The notes: generated by a model from the letters alone, not told the origin. A stretch of 64,000 nt of DNA from Pseudomonas sp. TH43 (GCF_016650635.1 NZ_JAEKFI010000004.1:1374001-1438000), one strand, 5' to 3'; shown: positions 51,166 through 60,336, numbered from the stretch's first letter. Program-made: numbers and translations.

Positions 51166-51299
51166 GTGGCGAGGGGATTTATCCCCGCTCGGCTGCGTAG
51201 CAGTCGTAAAAACCATCGCACGCCGTGTATCTGATGCAGCGCAATCGCAGGTTTTGGGGCTGCTTCGCCGCCCAACGGGGATAAATCCCCTCGCCACAG
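51166..51299. repeat. Class D long inverted repeat
   Basis: Ends GTGGCGAGGGGATTTATCCC and its complement (near 51280-51299), with paired inner segments (GGCTGCGTAGCAG; CTGCTTCGCCGCC). Lies between the convergent PLD and MFS genes. Confidence 0.9.
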
Positions 51300-51322
51300 G
51301 TCATCAGCGCTTCAGGTTCGGG

Positions 51323-52468
51323 TCAGGCAGGTTCGGTGACTGGGCCAAACGCACCTTGGCGCAATAGCAGCAGCACCAACCCAAACGCCCCGATCGCCAT
51401 CAACAGCGGCAACGCATGCCCGTTGATCCACTGGCTACCTGCCCCTGCCGCCAATGGCCCAACCAGACAGCCCACACCCCAAAGCTGCGCGATATGGGCA
51501 TTCGCCCGCACCAGCGCATCGTCGCGGTAACGCTCGCCAATCAGAATCAGCGACAGCGTAAACAGCCCGCCGGCACTGGCACCGAACAGCACCCACAACG
51601 GCCAGATCAGCAGCGTATCGAGCAACAACGGAATCGCCAGACTCGACAGCATCAGCACCACCGCGCACCCGGCAAACAGCGTCCGTCGCGACAGGTAATC
51701 GGCCAACGCACCAATCGGCAGTTGCAGCAGCGCATCGCCCACCACCACGGTACTGACCATCGCCAAGGCGATGTCAGCGGTGAAGCCCTGTTGCAGGCAA
51801 TACACCGGCAGCAGCGTCAGGATCATCGCCTCGAACGCCGCGAACAACGACACCGCCCAGGCAATCGCCGGCAGTTCGCGGGCAAACCCCCAGAGGTCAC
51901 GGAACGTCACACTGCTCGCTTCACTGCTCGGCGCACCGCTGCGGCCCAGCAGCAGCAACGGCGAAACCAGCAGCAGGCCGACGCCAACCCAGAAACCGTA
52001 ATCATGCTCGGTGCCCAGCGCACCCAGCAGCAGCGGCCCCGACAGTTGGCTCAACGCATAACTGCTGCCATACAGCGCCACCAGCCGGCCGCGCCAATGC
52101 TCGACCACCAGTTGATTGATCCAGCTTTCGCCGAGGATGAACACGATGGTCAGGATCACGCCGATCATCAGGCGCAGCGCCAGCCAGATCGGATAGCTTG
52201 GCAACAACGCCAGCAGACCAATCGACAGTGCCCCCGCCCACAGGCACAGACGCATCAGATTCGCCGTGCCGAAACGCGCCGCCAAATGACTGGAGATCTT
52301 TGCGCCCAACAACACGCCAATCGCCGGCATCGCCGCCATTACGCCGATGGCGAAAGCGCCGTAACCCCAACCTTCCAGGCGCAACGACACCAGCGGCATG
52401 CTGACCCCCAGGGCCAGGCCGACACTCAAGACAGACGCCAACACGGCGAAATACGTCGCCCAACGCAT
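51323..52468 (-). CDS. MFS transporter (YcaD-like)
   Basis: A 381-residue inner-membrane carrier with twelve predicted helices. The first two helices (MRWATYFAVLASVLSVGLAL; GYGAFAIGVMAAMPAIGVL) and GESWINQLVVEHWRGRLVALY are typical of the YcaD subfamily of the major facilitator superfamily, whose substrates are unknown. A LGER-type motif appears as LIGERYRDD between helices. It stands alone with REPs on both sides. In P. aeruginosa an MFS gene is found in the same interval between the PLD gene and kauB/pauC, from memory. Confidence 0.88.
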   Translation of the reverse strand: MRWATYFAVLASVLSVGLALGVSMPLVSLRLEGWGYGAFAIGVMAAMPAIGVLLGAKISSHLAARFGTANLMRLCLWAGALSIGLLALLPSYPIWLALRLMIGVILTIVFILGESWINQLVVEHWRGRLVALYGSSYALSQLSGPLLLGALGTEHDYGFWVGVGLLLVSPLLLLGRSGAPSSEASSVTFRDLWGFARELPAIAWAVSLFAAFEAMILTLLPVYCLQQGFTADIALAMVSTVVVGDALLQLPIGALADYLSRRTLFAGCAVVLMLSSLAIPLLLDTLLIWPLWVLFGASAGGLFTLSLILIGERYRDDALVRANAHIAQLWGVGCLVGPLAAGAGSQWINGHALPLLMAIGAFGLVLLLLRQGAFGPVTEPA

Positions 52469-52511
52469 GTTCCACGCTCCTGTGGATTATTTTTATGTGC
52501 ACCACAAAACC

Positions 52512-52680
52512 ACTGTGGGAGCGAGCCTTTGTGGTGAGGGGATTTATCCCCGTTGGGTCGCGTAGCGGCCCCAAAACCTGCAACCGCGATGCATCAGGTA
52601 CACCGCGTGCAATGATTTTGCGACTGCTTCGCAGCCGAACGGGGATAAATCCCCTCACCACAAAGGCTCGCTCCCACAGG
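52512..52680. repeat. Nested class A and class D inverted repeats
   Basis: An outer class A pair (TGTGGGAGCGAGCC / GGCTCGCTCCCACA) encloses a class D pair (GTGGTGAGGGGATTTATCCC and complement). This is an element inside an element, which shows that one REP class inserted into or next to another. Confidence 0.88.
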
Positions 52681-52741
52681 GGATCTTTGTTTCGTCAGGA
52701 AGCCCGCTCACACAGGGGATCTCTGTTTGGCAGGAAGCCCG
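52675..52741. repeat. Imperfect tandem direct repeat
   Basis: Two copies of about 31 bases (CACAGGGGATCT...GGAAGCCCG) at 52675-52706 and 52711-52741, followed by the hairpin GCCCGG-AGTGA-CCGGGC. It lies past the stop codon of the aldehyde dehydrogenase gene, between it and the REP cluster. Confidence 0.75.
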
Positions 52742-52766
52742 GAGTGACCGGGCTCCCGCTAACGGC

Positions 52767-54260
52767 TTACAGCTTGATCCACGTCGCTTTCAGCTCGGTG
52801 TATTTGTCGAACGCGTGCAGCGACTTGTCGCGGCCGTTGCCCGATTGCTTGAAGCCACCGAACGGTGCGGTCATGTCGCCGCCATCGTACTGGTTGACCC
52901 ACACACTGCCGGCGCGCAGTGCTTTGGCGGTCAGGTGTGCTTTGGAAATGTCCTGCGTCCATACCGCAGCCGCCAGGCCGTACGGCGTGTCGTTGGCGAT
53001 CTGGATGGCTTCTTCGGCCGTGTCGAAAGCGATAACCGACAGCACCGGGCCGAAGATCTCTTCCTGAGCGATCTTCATCGCATTGCTCACGCCGTCGAAA
53101 ATCGTTGGCTCAACATAAGTGCCGCCGGTTTCCTGAAGGATGCGCTTGCCGCCAGCCACCAGTTTGGCGCCATCGGTATGCCCGGATTCGATGTACGACA
53201 GCACGGTGTTCATCTGTTGCGTATCGACCAGCGCACCGACGTTGGTCGCCGGATCCAGCGGGTTGCCCGGCTTCCAGGTTTTCAGTGCTTCGATCACCAT
53301 CGGCAGGAATGTGTCCTTGATCGAACGCTCGACCAGCAGACGCGAACCGGCGGTGCAGACTTCGCCCTGGTTGAAAGCGATGGCGCTGGCAGCGGATTCG
53401 GCAGCGGCTTGCAGGTCCGGAGCATCGGCAAAGACGATGTTCGGGCTCTTGCCCCCGGCTTCGAGCCAGACGCGTTTCATGTTCGATTCGCCGGAGTAGA
53501 TCATCAGTTGCTTGGCGATCTTGGTCGAGCCGGTGAACACCAAAGTGTCGACATCGTTGTGCAGGGCCAAGGCCTTGCCGACGGTGTGGCCGTAGCCCGG
53601 CAGCACGTTGAGCACGCCTTTCGGAATGCCGGCTTCAACGGCCAGCGCAGCGATGCGAATGGCGGTCAGTGGCGATTTTTCCGACGGCTTGAGGATCACC
53701 GAGTTACCGGTCGACAGCGCCGGGCCGAGTTTCCAGCAGGCCATCATCAGCGGGAAGTTCCACGGCACAATGGCGCCAACCACACCGACCGGCTCGCGGG
53801 TTACCAAGCCGAGTTGATCGTGCGGCGTCGCTGCCACTTCGTCGTAGATCTTGTCGATCGCTTCACCGCTCCAGCTCAACGCTTGCGCCGCGCCCGGAAC
53901 GTCGATGTACAGCGAATCGCTGATCGGCTTGCCCATGTCGAGGGTTTCGAGCAGGGCCAGTTCTTCGGCATGCTGTTTCAGCAGGCCGGCAAAACGGATC
54001 ATGGTGGCTTTGCGTTTGGTAGGTGCCAGGCGCGACCACACGCCGGAATTGAAAGTGGCCCGCGCATTTTCTACAGCGCGCTGGGCGTCGGCGGCGTCAC
54101 AGCTGGCAATTTTGCCGAGCAGACGGCCATCGACCGGGCTGATGCACTCAAAGGTTTCGCCGGAGACAGCGTCGGTGTATTCGCCGTTGAGGTAGGCGCG
54201 GCCTTCGATTTTCAGGTCGCGGGCGCGTTGTTCCCAGTCGGCACGAGTCAGGGTGGTCAT
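52767..54260 (-). CDS. pauC: Aldehyde dehydrogenase PauC/KauB
   Basis: A 497-residue NAD(P)-dependent aldehyde dehydrogenase. The catalytic cysteine lies in FNQGEVCTAGSRL and the glutamate in VWLEAGGKSPN; the nucleotide-binding FTGSTKIAKQL and PWNFPLMMACWK are intact. Family look and remembered synteny (PA5312) point to the enzyme oxidising gamma-glutamyl-aminobutyraldehyde and 4-guanidinobutyraldehyde in polyamine and arginine breakdown. ATG at 54260 (MTTLTRADWEQRAR) gives the usual length; the frame is open to 54380. It is divergent from a cupin gene and probably under PauR. Confidence 0.9.
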   Translation of the reverse strand: MTTLTRADWEQRARDLKIEGRAYLNGEYTDAVSGETFECISPVDGRLLGKIASCDAADAQRAVENARATFNSGVWSRLAPTKRKATMIRFAGLLKQHAEELALLETLDMGKPISDSLYIDVPGAAQALSWSGEAIDKIYDEVAATPHDQLGLVTREPVGVVGAIVPWNFPLMMACWKLGPALSTGNSVILKPSEKSPLTAIRIAALAVEAGIPKGVLNVLPGYGHTVGKALALHNDVDTLVFTGSTKIAKQLMIYSGESNMKRVWLEAGGKSPNIVFADAPDLQAAAESAASAIAFNQGEVCTAGSRLLVERSIKDTFLPMVIEALKTWKPGNPLDPATNVGALVDTQQMNTVLSYIESGHTDGAKLVAGGKRILQETGGTYVEPTIFDGVSNAMKIAQEEIFGPVLSVIAFDTAEEAIQIANDTPYGLAAAVWTQDISKAHLTAKALRAGSVWVNQYDGGDMTAPFGGFKQSGNGRDKSLHAFDKYTELKATWIKL

Positions 54261-54500
54261 TTCGAGTGTCCTCCGCTTGTTGAATACGAGCGCCGCGCGA
54301 TCTTCGCCAGCGTCCTCAGGAATTCTGCCCGGCCAGCCGGTTTTTTCGGCCAGAGGCACCCGCCACCCTAAACCAGGCACCGGGCTTGTTTCAATATATT
54401 TGACATAAGGGGGCCGTACGGCCTTGCGGTGTTGATTTTAATCAACATAGACTTTGGCCCTTTCCAGCCAATCGCGCCGTATTCACGGGGGATAACAACA

Positions 54501-54863
54501 ATGAACATCGAGAACGTCGTCGACATCAGCCTCACCAGCAGCGAAGCCGAACGCTATCGCCCGGACCCGGCCAAAGTGCTCAAGGGCGATCCTGAGCAAG
54601 CCGTGTTCCATCAATACGACAGCCCTTGTGGGCAAATGGGTGTCGGCGTGTGGGAAGGTGCGGTTGGGCAGTGGACGGTGAATTACACCGAGCATGAGTA
54701 TTGCGAGATTTTGCAGGGCGTGTCGGTGCTGCGTGATAGCGACGGTAATGCCAAGACCTTGCGTGTTGGCGACCGCTTTGTGATTCCGGCGGGGTTCCGT
54801 GGTACCTGGGAAGTGCTGGAGGCTTGCCGCAAGATCTATGTGATTTTTGAACAGAAGGCCTGA
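54501..54863 (+). CDS. Small cupin domain protein
   Basis: A 120-residue single-domain cupin (DUF861-like, (S)-ureidoglycine aminohydrolase-type fold). The two cupin motifs are around GQWTVNYTEHEYCEILQG and GDRFVIPAGFRGTWEV. Function is unknown; such proteins often accompany amine-catabolism dehydrogenases. ATG at 54501 follows GGGGGATAACAAC; an upstream in-frame ATG at 54429 is less likely. It is divergent from pauC (240-base gap) and may be co-regulated with it. Confidence 0.85.
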   Translation: MNIENVVDISLTSSEAERYRPDPAKVLKGDPEQAVFHQYDSPCGQMGVGVWEGAVGQWTVNYTEHEYCEILQGVSVLRDSDGNAKTLRVGDRFVIPAGFRGTWEVLEACRKIYVIFEQKA

Positions 54864-54888
54864 GGATTCGGGCTGGCTGATCCGGCCC

Positions 54889-54983
54889 TATCGCTGGCAA
54901 GCCAGCTCCCACAAGGGTCATTGGTGTTCACTAAATTGTGTTCAACACAAAAACCTGTGGGAGCTGGCTTGCCAGCGATGAGG
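54889..54983. repeat. REP pair (class C)
   Basis: Arms at 54889-54914 and 54954-54983 are inverted copies of the class C repeat (core GTGGGAGCTGGCTTGCCAGC). Lies between the cupin gene and the rpmG terminator. Confidence 0.92.
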
Positions 54984-55014
54984 CCCGATCAGACACCGTC
55001 GAATCCGAGGCAAC

Positions 55015-55049
55015 AAAAAAGGCCCGTATCGTGAGATACGGGCCTTTTT
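55015..55049. terminator. Terminator after rpmG (bidirectional)
   Basis: A 10-bp stem GGCCCGTATC / GATACGGGCC with loop GTGA, flanked by A6 and T5. It lies about 20 bases beyond the rpmG stop codon. Confidence 0.95.
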
Positions 55050-55069
55050 CGTAAGTCGGGAAAAATCAA

Positions 55070-55225
55070 TTACTTGATTTTGCCTTCCTTGTAGATCACG
55101 TGCTTGCGAACAACCGGATCATATTTCTTGATCTCGATTTTGTCCGGGGTAGTACGCTTGTTCTTGTCGGTAGTGTAGAAGTGACCAGTACCGGCGCTCG
55201 AGATCAAACGAATCAATTCACGCAT
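55070..55225 (-). CDS. rpmG: 50S ribosomal protein L33
   Basis: A 51-residue basic ribosomal protein of the large subunit. The sequence MRELIRLISSAGTGHFYTT then NKRTTPDKIEIKKYDPVVRK is the standard gamma-proteobacterial L33 of the cysteine-free (zinc-independent) type, since it has none of the four cysteines. It follows rpmB by 11 bases on the same strand (rpmBG operon) and ends just before a strong terminator. The start has GGGAGC 6 bases upstream. Confidence 0.97.
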   Translation of the reverse strand: MRELIRLISSAGTGHFYTTDKNKRTTPDKIEIKKYDPVVRKHVIYKEGKIK

Positions 55226-55236
55226 GATTAGCTCCC

Positions 55237-55470
55237 TTAAATCTTGCCATCGCGGCGAAGTTCGGCGAGCACGACAGTGATGCCACGCTTGTCGATGATA
55301 CGCATGCCTTTGGCAGATACGCGCAGACGCACAAAACGTTTCTCTTCTTCAACCCAGAAGCGGTGATGCTGCAGGTTCGGCAGGAAACGACGACGGGTTT
55401 TGTTGTTTGCGTGGGAAATGTTATTCCCAGTCACCGGACCCTTACCGGTAACTTGACATACTCTCGACAT
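55237..55470 (-). CDS. rpmB: 50S ribosomal protein L28
   Basis: A 77-residue basic ribosomal protein of the large subunit. MSRVCQVTGKGPVTGNNISH and ANNKTRRRFLPNLQHHRFW are diagnostic; only one cysteine is present, so it is the non-zinc type. It is the first gene of rpmBG. A long gap upstream (to 55918) should hold the promoter. Confidence 0.97.
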   Translation of the reverse strand: MSRVCQVTGKGPVTGNNISHANNKTRRRFLPNLQHHRFWVEEEKRFVRLRVSAKGMRIIDKRGITVVLAELRRDGKI

Positions 55471-55918
55471 GCCTCAGCCCTCTAAAACCACATGCCCAAC
55501 CCGGCATGGGTTGGCCGCTTAATCTCTCAGTCATTTGGCGCCAGGCGCCGCGTTTCTTTAGAGGTCTTACCGGCTACACCTACAGTGAAGGAACCGGGCC
55601 CCTAGAAAAGAGCGCTGCTTTATACCAGAAAGACCGGGGTGCAACAACTTTCCGTGTGCAATCAATCCACAAAAAAGCGCTTTTTCGACCTGCGAACGCT
55701 TTGGATAAAGGCCGGCACCGGTTTTTACCACTCGTCGCAGAAAATCACCTGCGCGGCGGCTACAGACTTTTTGCGGCGCGCCGCGGTCTGAAAAACCGCC
55801 ATCACTGTGCCCCGAAAATGCAAAAAGGGGATAGTCATTTGTAATCCAGCCCTCTAGGGTAGGCCTTTTCCAGACTGCACTTGCAGATGGGCCTTCGATC
55901 TGTAAAAGGAAACCGACC
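55471..55918. other. 448-base divergent gap between rpmB and the dipeptide-binding gene
   Basis: Large divergent spacer with no supported gene; a minus-strand frame here (55567-56154) is a shadow running into the next gene. It should contain the rpmBG promoter and that of the substrate-binding protein. I see no class REP and no clear operator. Confidence 0.4.
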
Positions 55919-57505
55919 ATGCGCCTCGCTGCCCTACCCCTGTTGCTCGCCCCGCTCCTGCTGAGCCCTCTGGCCCAGGCCGCCGCGCTGAGCGTGTGCA
56001 CCGAGGCCAGCCCTGAAGGGTTCGACGTGGTGCAATACAACTCGCTGACCACCACCAATGCGTCGGCCGACGTGCTGATGAACCGCTTGGTGGACTTCGA
56101 TACCGCCAGCGGCAAAGTGGTGCCGAGTCTGGCAGACAGCTGGGAAGTCAGCACCGACGGCCTGACTTACGTGTTCAAGCTGCATCCGCAGGTGAAGTTT
56201 CATACAACCGACTACTTCAAGCCGAGCCGTGAGCTAAGCGCTGAAGACGTCAAATTCAGCTTCGACCGCATGCTCGACCCGGCCAATCCGTGGCACAAAG
56301 TTGCCCAGAGCGGTTTCCCCCACGCGCAATCGATGCAGTTGCCGGCACTGATCAAGAAGATCGACGCACTCGATCCGCTGACCGTGCGGTTTACCCTTGA
56401 TCACCCGGACTCAACCTTCCTGGCGACGCTGAGCATGGGTTTCGCCTCGATCTACTCTGCCGAATATGCCGATAAACTGATGAAGGCCGGCGCGACGGAA
56501 AAGCTCAACAGCCAGCCGATCGGCACTGGCCCGTTCGTCTTCACTCGTTTCCAGAAAGACGCAGCGATTCGCTACAAGGCCAACCCGGATTACTTCGGCG
56601 GCAAGCCATCGGTGGATCCATTGATCTTCGCCATTACCCCGGACGCCAACGTGCGCCTGCAAAAGCTGCGGCGTAACGAGTGTCAGATCGCCCTGTCGCC
56701 AAAACCACTGGACGTACAGGCGGCGCTGAAAGAGCCGACATTGAAAGTCGAAAAGACTGACGCATTCATGACCGCTTTCGTCGGCATCAACAGCCAGCAT
56801 CCGCCGCTGGACAAGCCGGAAGTGCGTCAGGCGATCAACCTTGCGTTCGACAAGGCCAACTACATCAAGGCTGTGTTCGAAGACACTGCCGAACCCGCCA
56901 ACGGCGTTTACCCGCCGAACACCTGGAGCTACGCGAAAAACCTGCCGGGCTACCCGCACGACGTGGCGAAAGCCAAAGCGCTAATGGCCAAGGCCGGACT
57001 GAAGGACGGTTTCCAGACCACCATCTGGACACGCCCATCGGGCAGCTTGCTCAACCCGAACCCAAGCCTCGGCGCACAGATGTTGCAGTCGGATCTGGCA
57101 GAAATCGGCATTCAGGCGGAGATCCGCGTGATCGAGTGGGGCGAACTGATTCGTCGCGCCAAGGCGGGCGAGCATGATCTGCTGTTCATGGGCTGGGCCG
57201 GTGACAACGGCGACCCGGACAACTTCCTCACGCCGCAGTTCTCCTGCGCGGCGGTCAAGTCCGGCACCAACTTCGCGCGCTACTGCAACGCCGATCTGGA
57301 CAAGCTGATCAGCGCCGGCAAGACCACCAGCGAGCAAGGCGTACGCACCAAGCTCTACGAGCAGGCGCAGGCGCAGATTCAGCAGCAGGCGCTGTGGCTG
57401 CCGCTGGCGCACCCGACCGCGTACGCACTGACCCGCAAAGACGTGCAGGGTTACTCCGTAAGCCCATTCGGCCGCCAGGACTACTCCAAGGTCAACCTGA
57501 GGTAA
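55919..57505 (+). CDS. ABC transporter substrate-binding protein (DppA-like)
   Basis: A 528-residue periplasmic binding protein of the dipeptide/oligopeptide class (family 5). A signal peptide of about 22 residues (ending PLAQA) is followed by the mature start AALSVCTEASPEGFDVVQYN. Conserved pieces are ELSAEDVKFSFDRMLDPANP, IGTGPFVF and the C-terminal WGELIRRAKAGEHDLLFMGW. P. aeruginosa PA5317, described as a DppA-type protein, is in the same place from memory. The rest of the transporter is not in the window, so it must use a remote permease. GGAAAC precedes the ATG. Confidence 0.9.
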   Translation: MRLAALPLLLAPLLLSPLAQAAALSVCTEASPEGFDVVQYNSLTTTNASADVLMNRLVDFDTASGKVVPSLADSWEVSTDGLTYVFKLHPQVKFHTTDYFKPSRELSAEDVKFSFDRMLDPANPWHKVAQSGFPHAQSMQLPALIKKIDALDPLTVRFTLDHPDSTFLATLSMGFASIYSAEYADKLMKAGATEKLNSQPIGTGPFVFTRFQKDAAIRYKANPDYFGGKPSVDPLIFAITPDANVRLQKLRRNECQIALSPKPLDVQAALKEPTLKVEKTDAFMTAFVGINSQHPPLDKPEVRQAINLAFDKANYIKAVFEDTAEPANGVYPPNTWSYAKNLPGYPHDVAKAKALMAKAGLKDGFQTTIWTRPSGSLLNPNPSLGAQMLQSDLAEIGIQAEIRVIEWGELIRRAKAGEHDLLFMGWAGDNGDPDNFLTPQFSCAAVKSGTNFARYCNADLDKLISAGKTTSEQGVRTKLYEQAQAQIQQQALWLPLAHPTAYALTRKDVQGYSVSPFGRQDYSKVNLR

Positions 57506-57521
57506 CTACCACACCCTGAAA

Positions 57522-57615
57522 CCTGTGGGAGCTGGCTTGCCAGCGATGACGGCGGCACATTCAGCACAAATGTTGCCTGTCAGTCCGCTATCGCTGGCAA
57601 GCCAGCTCCCACAGG
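57522..57615. repeat. REP pair (class C)
   Basis: Arms at 57522-57548 and 57589-57615 are inverted copies of the class C repeat, between the convergent dppA-like and radC genes. Confidence 0.93.
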
Positions 57616-57635
57616 GATCGGCGTTTTCCTGAGAG

Positions 57636-58310
57636 TTACATCCAGCCACATTCCGCCATCGACAGCGGCTCGCCGTCACCGATGATGAAGTGATCGAGCA
57701 CCCGCACGTCAATCAGCTCCAACGCCTTCTGCAAGCGCTTGGTCAGCAATCGATCAGCCTGGCTCGGATCGGTGTTCCCCGATGGATGGTTGTGGCACAG
57801 GATCAACGCCGCCGCGTTATTGGCCAAACATCGCTTAACTACCTCGCGGGGATGCACGCTGGTGTTGTCGATCGAGCCACGAAAAAGTATCTCGAAATTC
57901 AGGACCTGATGTTTGGAGTCAAGAAACAGACAACCAAACACCTCATGTGGCTCGTGACGCAGCATCGACTTCAGATAGTCGCGAACGACCTGAGGGTTTT
58001 CCAGGGCCGGTTTCTGCCGTGATTTCTCAGCCAGATGCCGCCTGTTCATTTCCTGAGCCGCTTGCAGTTGCGCAAACTTCGCCGGCCCGAGACCCAATTG
58101 TTTGCTGAATGCGTCCTGATCGGCCTCAAGCAGCAAACGCAGACTGCCAAATTGAGTCAGCAGGTTGCGCGCCAGATCCACAGCACTTAATCCGGGCAAT
58201 CCGGTACGCAGAAATATGGCCAATAACTCAGCGTCCGAAAGGCTCGCTGCACCGTGTTCCAACAACCTTTCCCGCGGCCGTTCCGCCGCAGGCCAATCGC
58301 GAATACTCAT
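57636..58310 (-). CDS. radC: RadC family JAB domain protein
   Basis: A 224-residue protein with an N-terminal helix-hairpin-helix-like region (LSDAELLAIFLRTGLPGLSA) and a C-terminal JAB/JAMM metalloprotease-like domain with the zinc motif HNHPSGNTDPSQAD and the upstream Glu in NFEILFRG. Despite the name a role in DNA repair is not well supported. ATG at 58310 (MSIRDWPAAERPRERLL) is the family start; upstream in-frame codons at 58316 add two residues. It is divergent from coaBC, an arrangement conserved in gamma-proteobacteria. Confidence 0.95.
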   Translation of the reverse strand: MSIRDWPAAERPRERLLEHGAASLSDAELLAIFLRTGLPGLSAVDLARNLLTQFGSLRLLLEADQDAFSKQLGLGPAKFAQLQAAQEMNRRHLAEKSRQKPALENPQVVRDYLKSMLRHEPHEVFGCLFLDSKHQVLNFEILFRGSIDNTSVHPREVVKRCLANNAAALILCHNHPSGNTDPSQADRLLTKRLQKALELIDVRVLDHFIIGDGEPLSMAECGWM

Positions 58311-58445
58311 ACACATTCCTTGTCTGTGGGCGCCGCTGTTCCGTAGCGGTCGCTGTGATATCGTAGCCCATCTTTTTTGCGGGCGGATTCACCCTGGGGA
58401 GGGGGTTTCGCCACGTATGTCACCCACGAAATGAAAGGCAGACCT

Positions 58446-59654
58446 ATGCAGCGGCTGTATCGGAAACGCATCGTTCTGGGCGTCGGCGGCGGCATCGCGG
58501 CCTACAAGAGCGCCGATCTGGTTCGTCGCCTGATCGATCAGGGCGCCGAAGTGCGCGTGGTCATGACCCACGGCGGCGCCGAATTCATCACCCCGCTGAC
58601 CATGCAGGCGCTGTCCGGCCACCCGGTTCACCTCGACCTGCTCGACCCGGCTGCCGAAGCAGCAATGGGCCACATCGAGCTGGCGAAGTGGGCCGATCTG
58701 GTGCTGATCGCCCCGGCCACCGCCGACTTGATCGCCCGCCTGGCGCAAGGCATCGCCAACGATCTGCTGACCACGCTGGTACTGGCCACCGACGCCATCG
58801 TGGCCGTCGCGCCGGCGATGAATCAGGCGATGTGGCGCGACCCGGCGACCCAGGCCAACCTGCAACTCCTGGAAAGCCGTGGCCTGAAGACCTTCGGCCC
58901 GGCCTCTGGCAGCCAGGCCTGTGGCGACGTTGGCATGGGCCGCATGATGGAAGCTACCGATCTGGCGCAATGCGCGGCGGACTGCTTCCAGCGTCAGGCA
59001 CTGACCGGCAAACACGTCGTGATCACTGCAGGCCCGACTCAGGAAAACATCGACCCGGTGCGCTACATCACCAACCACAGCTCCGGAAAAATGGGCTTCG
59101 CTCTCGCCGAAGCTGCGGTGGAAGCCGGCGCCCGTGTGACCCTGATCAGCGGCCCGGTGCATCTGCCGACTCCGGATCGTGTCACCCGCATCGATGTAGT
59201 CAGCGCCCGCGACATGCTCGCCGCGTGTGAAGCCGCGATCCCCTGCGACGTGTTCATTTCCTCGGCAGCGGTTGCGGACTACCGCCCGGAAGTCGTCGCC
59301 CCGCAAAAACTCAAGAAAGATCCTACGAGCGGCGACGGTTTCGTCCTGCAAATGGTGCGTAACCCGGACATCCTGGCCACCATTGCGACCCGTCCCGACC
59401 GTCCGTTCAGTGTTGGCTTCGCCGCCGAGACCGAACACCTGCTCGACTACGCTGCGCGCAAGCTGAAGGACAAGAATCTCGATTTGATCGTCGCCAATGA
59501 CGTCGCCAACCCGAGCATCGGTTTCAACAGCGAAGAAAACGCCTGCAGCGTGATTGACCGTGCGCTGCACGCCACGGTTTTCGCCCAGACCAGCAAGAGC
59601 AAGATCGCTCGCCAACTGGTCACTTTTATCGCCGAACGTCTGAACCAGGTTTAA
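58446..59654 (+). CDS. coaBC: Phosphopantothenoylcysteine synthetase/decarboxylase
   Basis: Bifunctional coenzyme A synthesis enzyme: CoaB joins cysteine to 4'-phosphopantothenate, CoaC (flavoprotein) decarboxylates the product. The 402-residue protein has the FMN-binding N-terminal part (IVLGVGGGIAAYKSADLV) with the active-site His in MGHIELAKWADL and Cys in SQACGDVGMGRM, then the CoaB domain with TAGPTQENIDPVRYITNHSS and the catalytic Lys in QKLKKDPT. ATG at 58446 has AGGCAGACC upstream; an in-frame ATG at 58431 is possible. It is followed 5 bases later by dut. Confidence 0.96.
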   Translation: MQRLYRKRIVLGVGGGIAAYKSADLVRRLIDQGAEVRVVMTHGGAEFITPLTMQALSGHPVHLDLLDPAAEAAMGHIELAKWADLVLIAPATADLIARLAQGIANDLLTTLVLATDAIVAVAPAMNQAMWRDPATQANLQLLESRGLKTFGPASGSQACGDVGMGRMMEATDLAQCAADCFQRQALTGKHVVITAGPTQENIDPVRYITNHSSGKMGFALAEAAVEAGARVTLISGPVHLPTPDRVTRIDVVSARDMLAACEAAIPCDVFISSAAVADYRPEVVAPQKLKKDPTSGDGFVLQMVRNPDILATIATRPDRPFSVGFAAETEHLLDYAARKLKDKNLDLIVANDVANPSIGFNSEENACSVIDRALHATVFAQTSKSKIARQLVTFIAERLNQV

Positions 59655-59659
59655 TTTAC

Positions 59660-60115
59660 ATGCACGCTTTGCAAGCCAAGATCCTCGACCCACGCATCGG
59701 CACCGATTTCCCGCTGCCGCAATACGCCACCCCGGGCTCCGCCGGCCTCGACCTGCGCGCCATGCTGGATCAGGACATCGTGATCAAACCGGGTGAAACC
59801 GTGCTGATCCCGACCGGTCTGTCGGTTTACATCGGCGACCCGAACCTCGCCGCGCTGATCCTGCCGCGCTCGGGCATGGGCCATAAACACGGCATCGTGC
59901 TGGGCAACCTCGTTGGCCTGATCGACTCCGATTACCAAGGCCCTCTGATGGTGTCGTGCTGGAACCGTGGCCAATCCGATTTCACCATGACCGTCGGCGA
60001 ACGTCTGGCGCAACTGGTGCTGGTACCGGTGGTGCAGGCGCACTTCGAAATGGTTGAAGAGTTCGTCGAAACCGAACGTGGCACCGGCGGGTTTGGCCAC
60101 ACCGGCACCAAATAA
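59660..60115 (+). CDS. dut: dUTP pyrophosphatase
   Basis: Hydrolyses dUTP to dUMP to keep uracil out of DNA. The 151-residue trimeric enzyme has all five motifs: PGSAGLDLRAM, PRSGMGHKHGI, GNLVGLIDSDYQG, ERLAQLVLVPV and the C-terminal arginine-glycine tail RGTGGFGHTG. It starts 5 bases after coaBC, a coupled pair seen in many gamma-proteobacteria. A class B REP follows directly after the stop. Confidence 0.98.
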   Translation: MHALQAKILDPRIGTDFPLPQYATPGSAGLDLRAMLDQDIVIKPGETVLIPTGLSVYIGDPNLAALILPRSGMGHKHGIVLGNLVGLIDSDYQGPLMVSCWNRGQSDFTMTVGERLAQLVLVPVVQAHFEMVEEFVETERGTGGFGHTGTK

Positions 60116-60120
60116 CCCAT

Positions 60121-60203
60121 GTAGGAGCTGCCGCAGGCTGCGATCTTTTGATCTTGATCTTAAAAAACAAAGTCAAAAGATCGCAGCCTGCGGCAGCTCC
60201 TAC
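60121..60203. repeat. REP pair (class B)
   Basis: Outer arms GTAGGAGCTGCCGCAGGCTG and its complement, about 30 bases of pairing with the inner ATCTTTTGATC/AAAAGATC. Located between dut and algC. Confidence 0.93.
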
Positions 60204-60309
60204 AGGAGAGAAATTTGTGCGATTCGTGCGGCAGGTTTTAACACCGTAAATCAAGGTTTTGCCGGCCGAAAGCCACGCCAGCCGAGGCGTCATGGCCCTT
60301 TCACACCAC

Positions 60310-60336
60310 GAACTCTCTGTGGAAAACGCCGTCATA
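60310..60336 (+). promoter_or_regulatory. Possible AlgU promoter of algC
   Basis: GAACTC-16 bases-TCATA resembles the AlgU (sigma-22) consensus GAACTT-N16/17-TCtgA, about 75 bases upstream of the algC start. CGATTCGTC at 60363-60371 and CGATTCGTG at about 60217 are near the AlgR consensus CCGTTCGTC with two or three mismatches. P. aeruginosa algC is controlled by AlgR and alternative sigma factors, so this is plausible but weak. Confidence 0.35.

Noticed and set aside
58389..59693. A 434-codon minus-strand frame opposite coaBC
   Set aside because: Shadow of the coaBC gene, which has all catalytic motifs.
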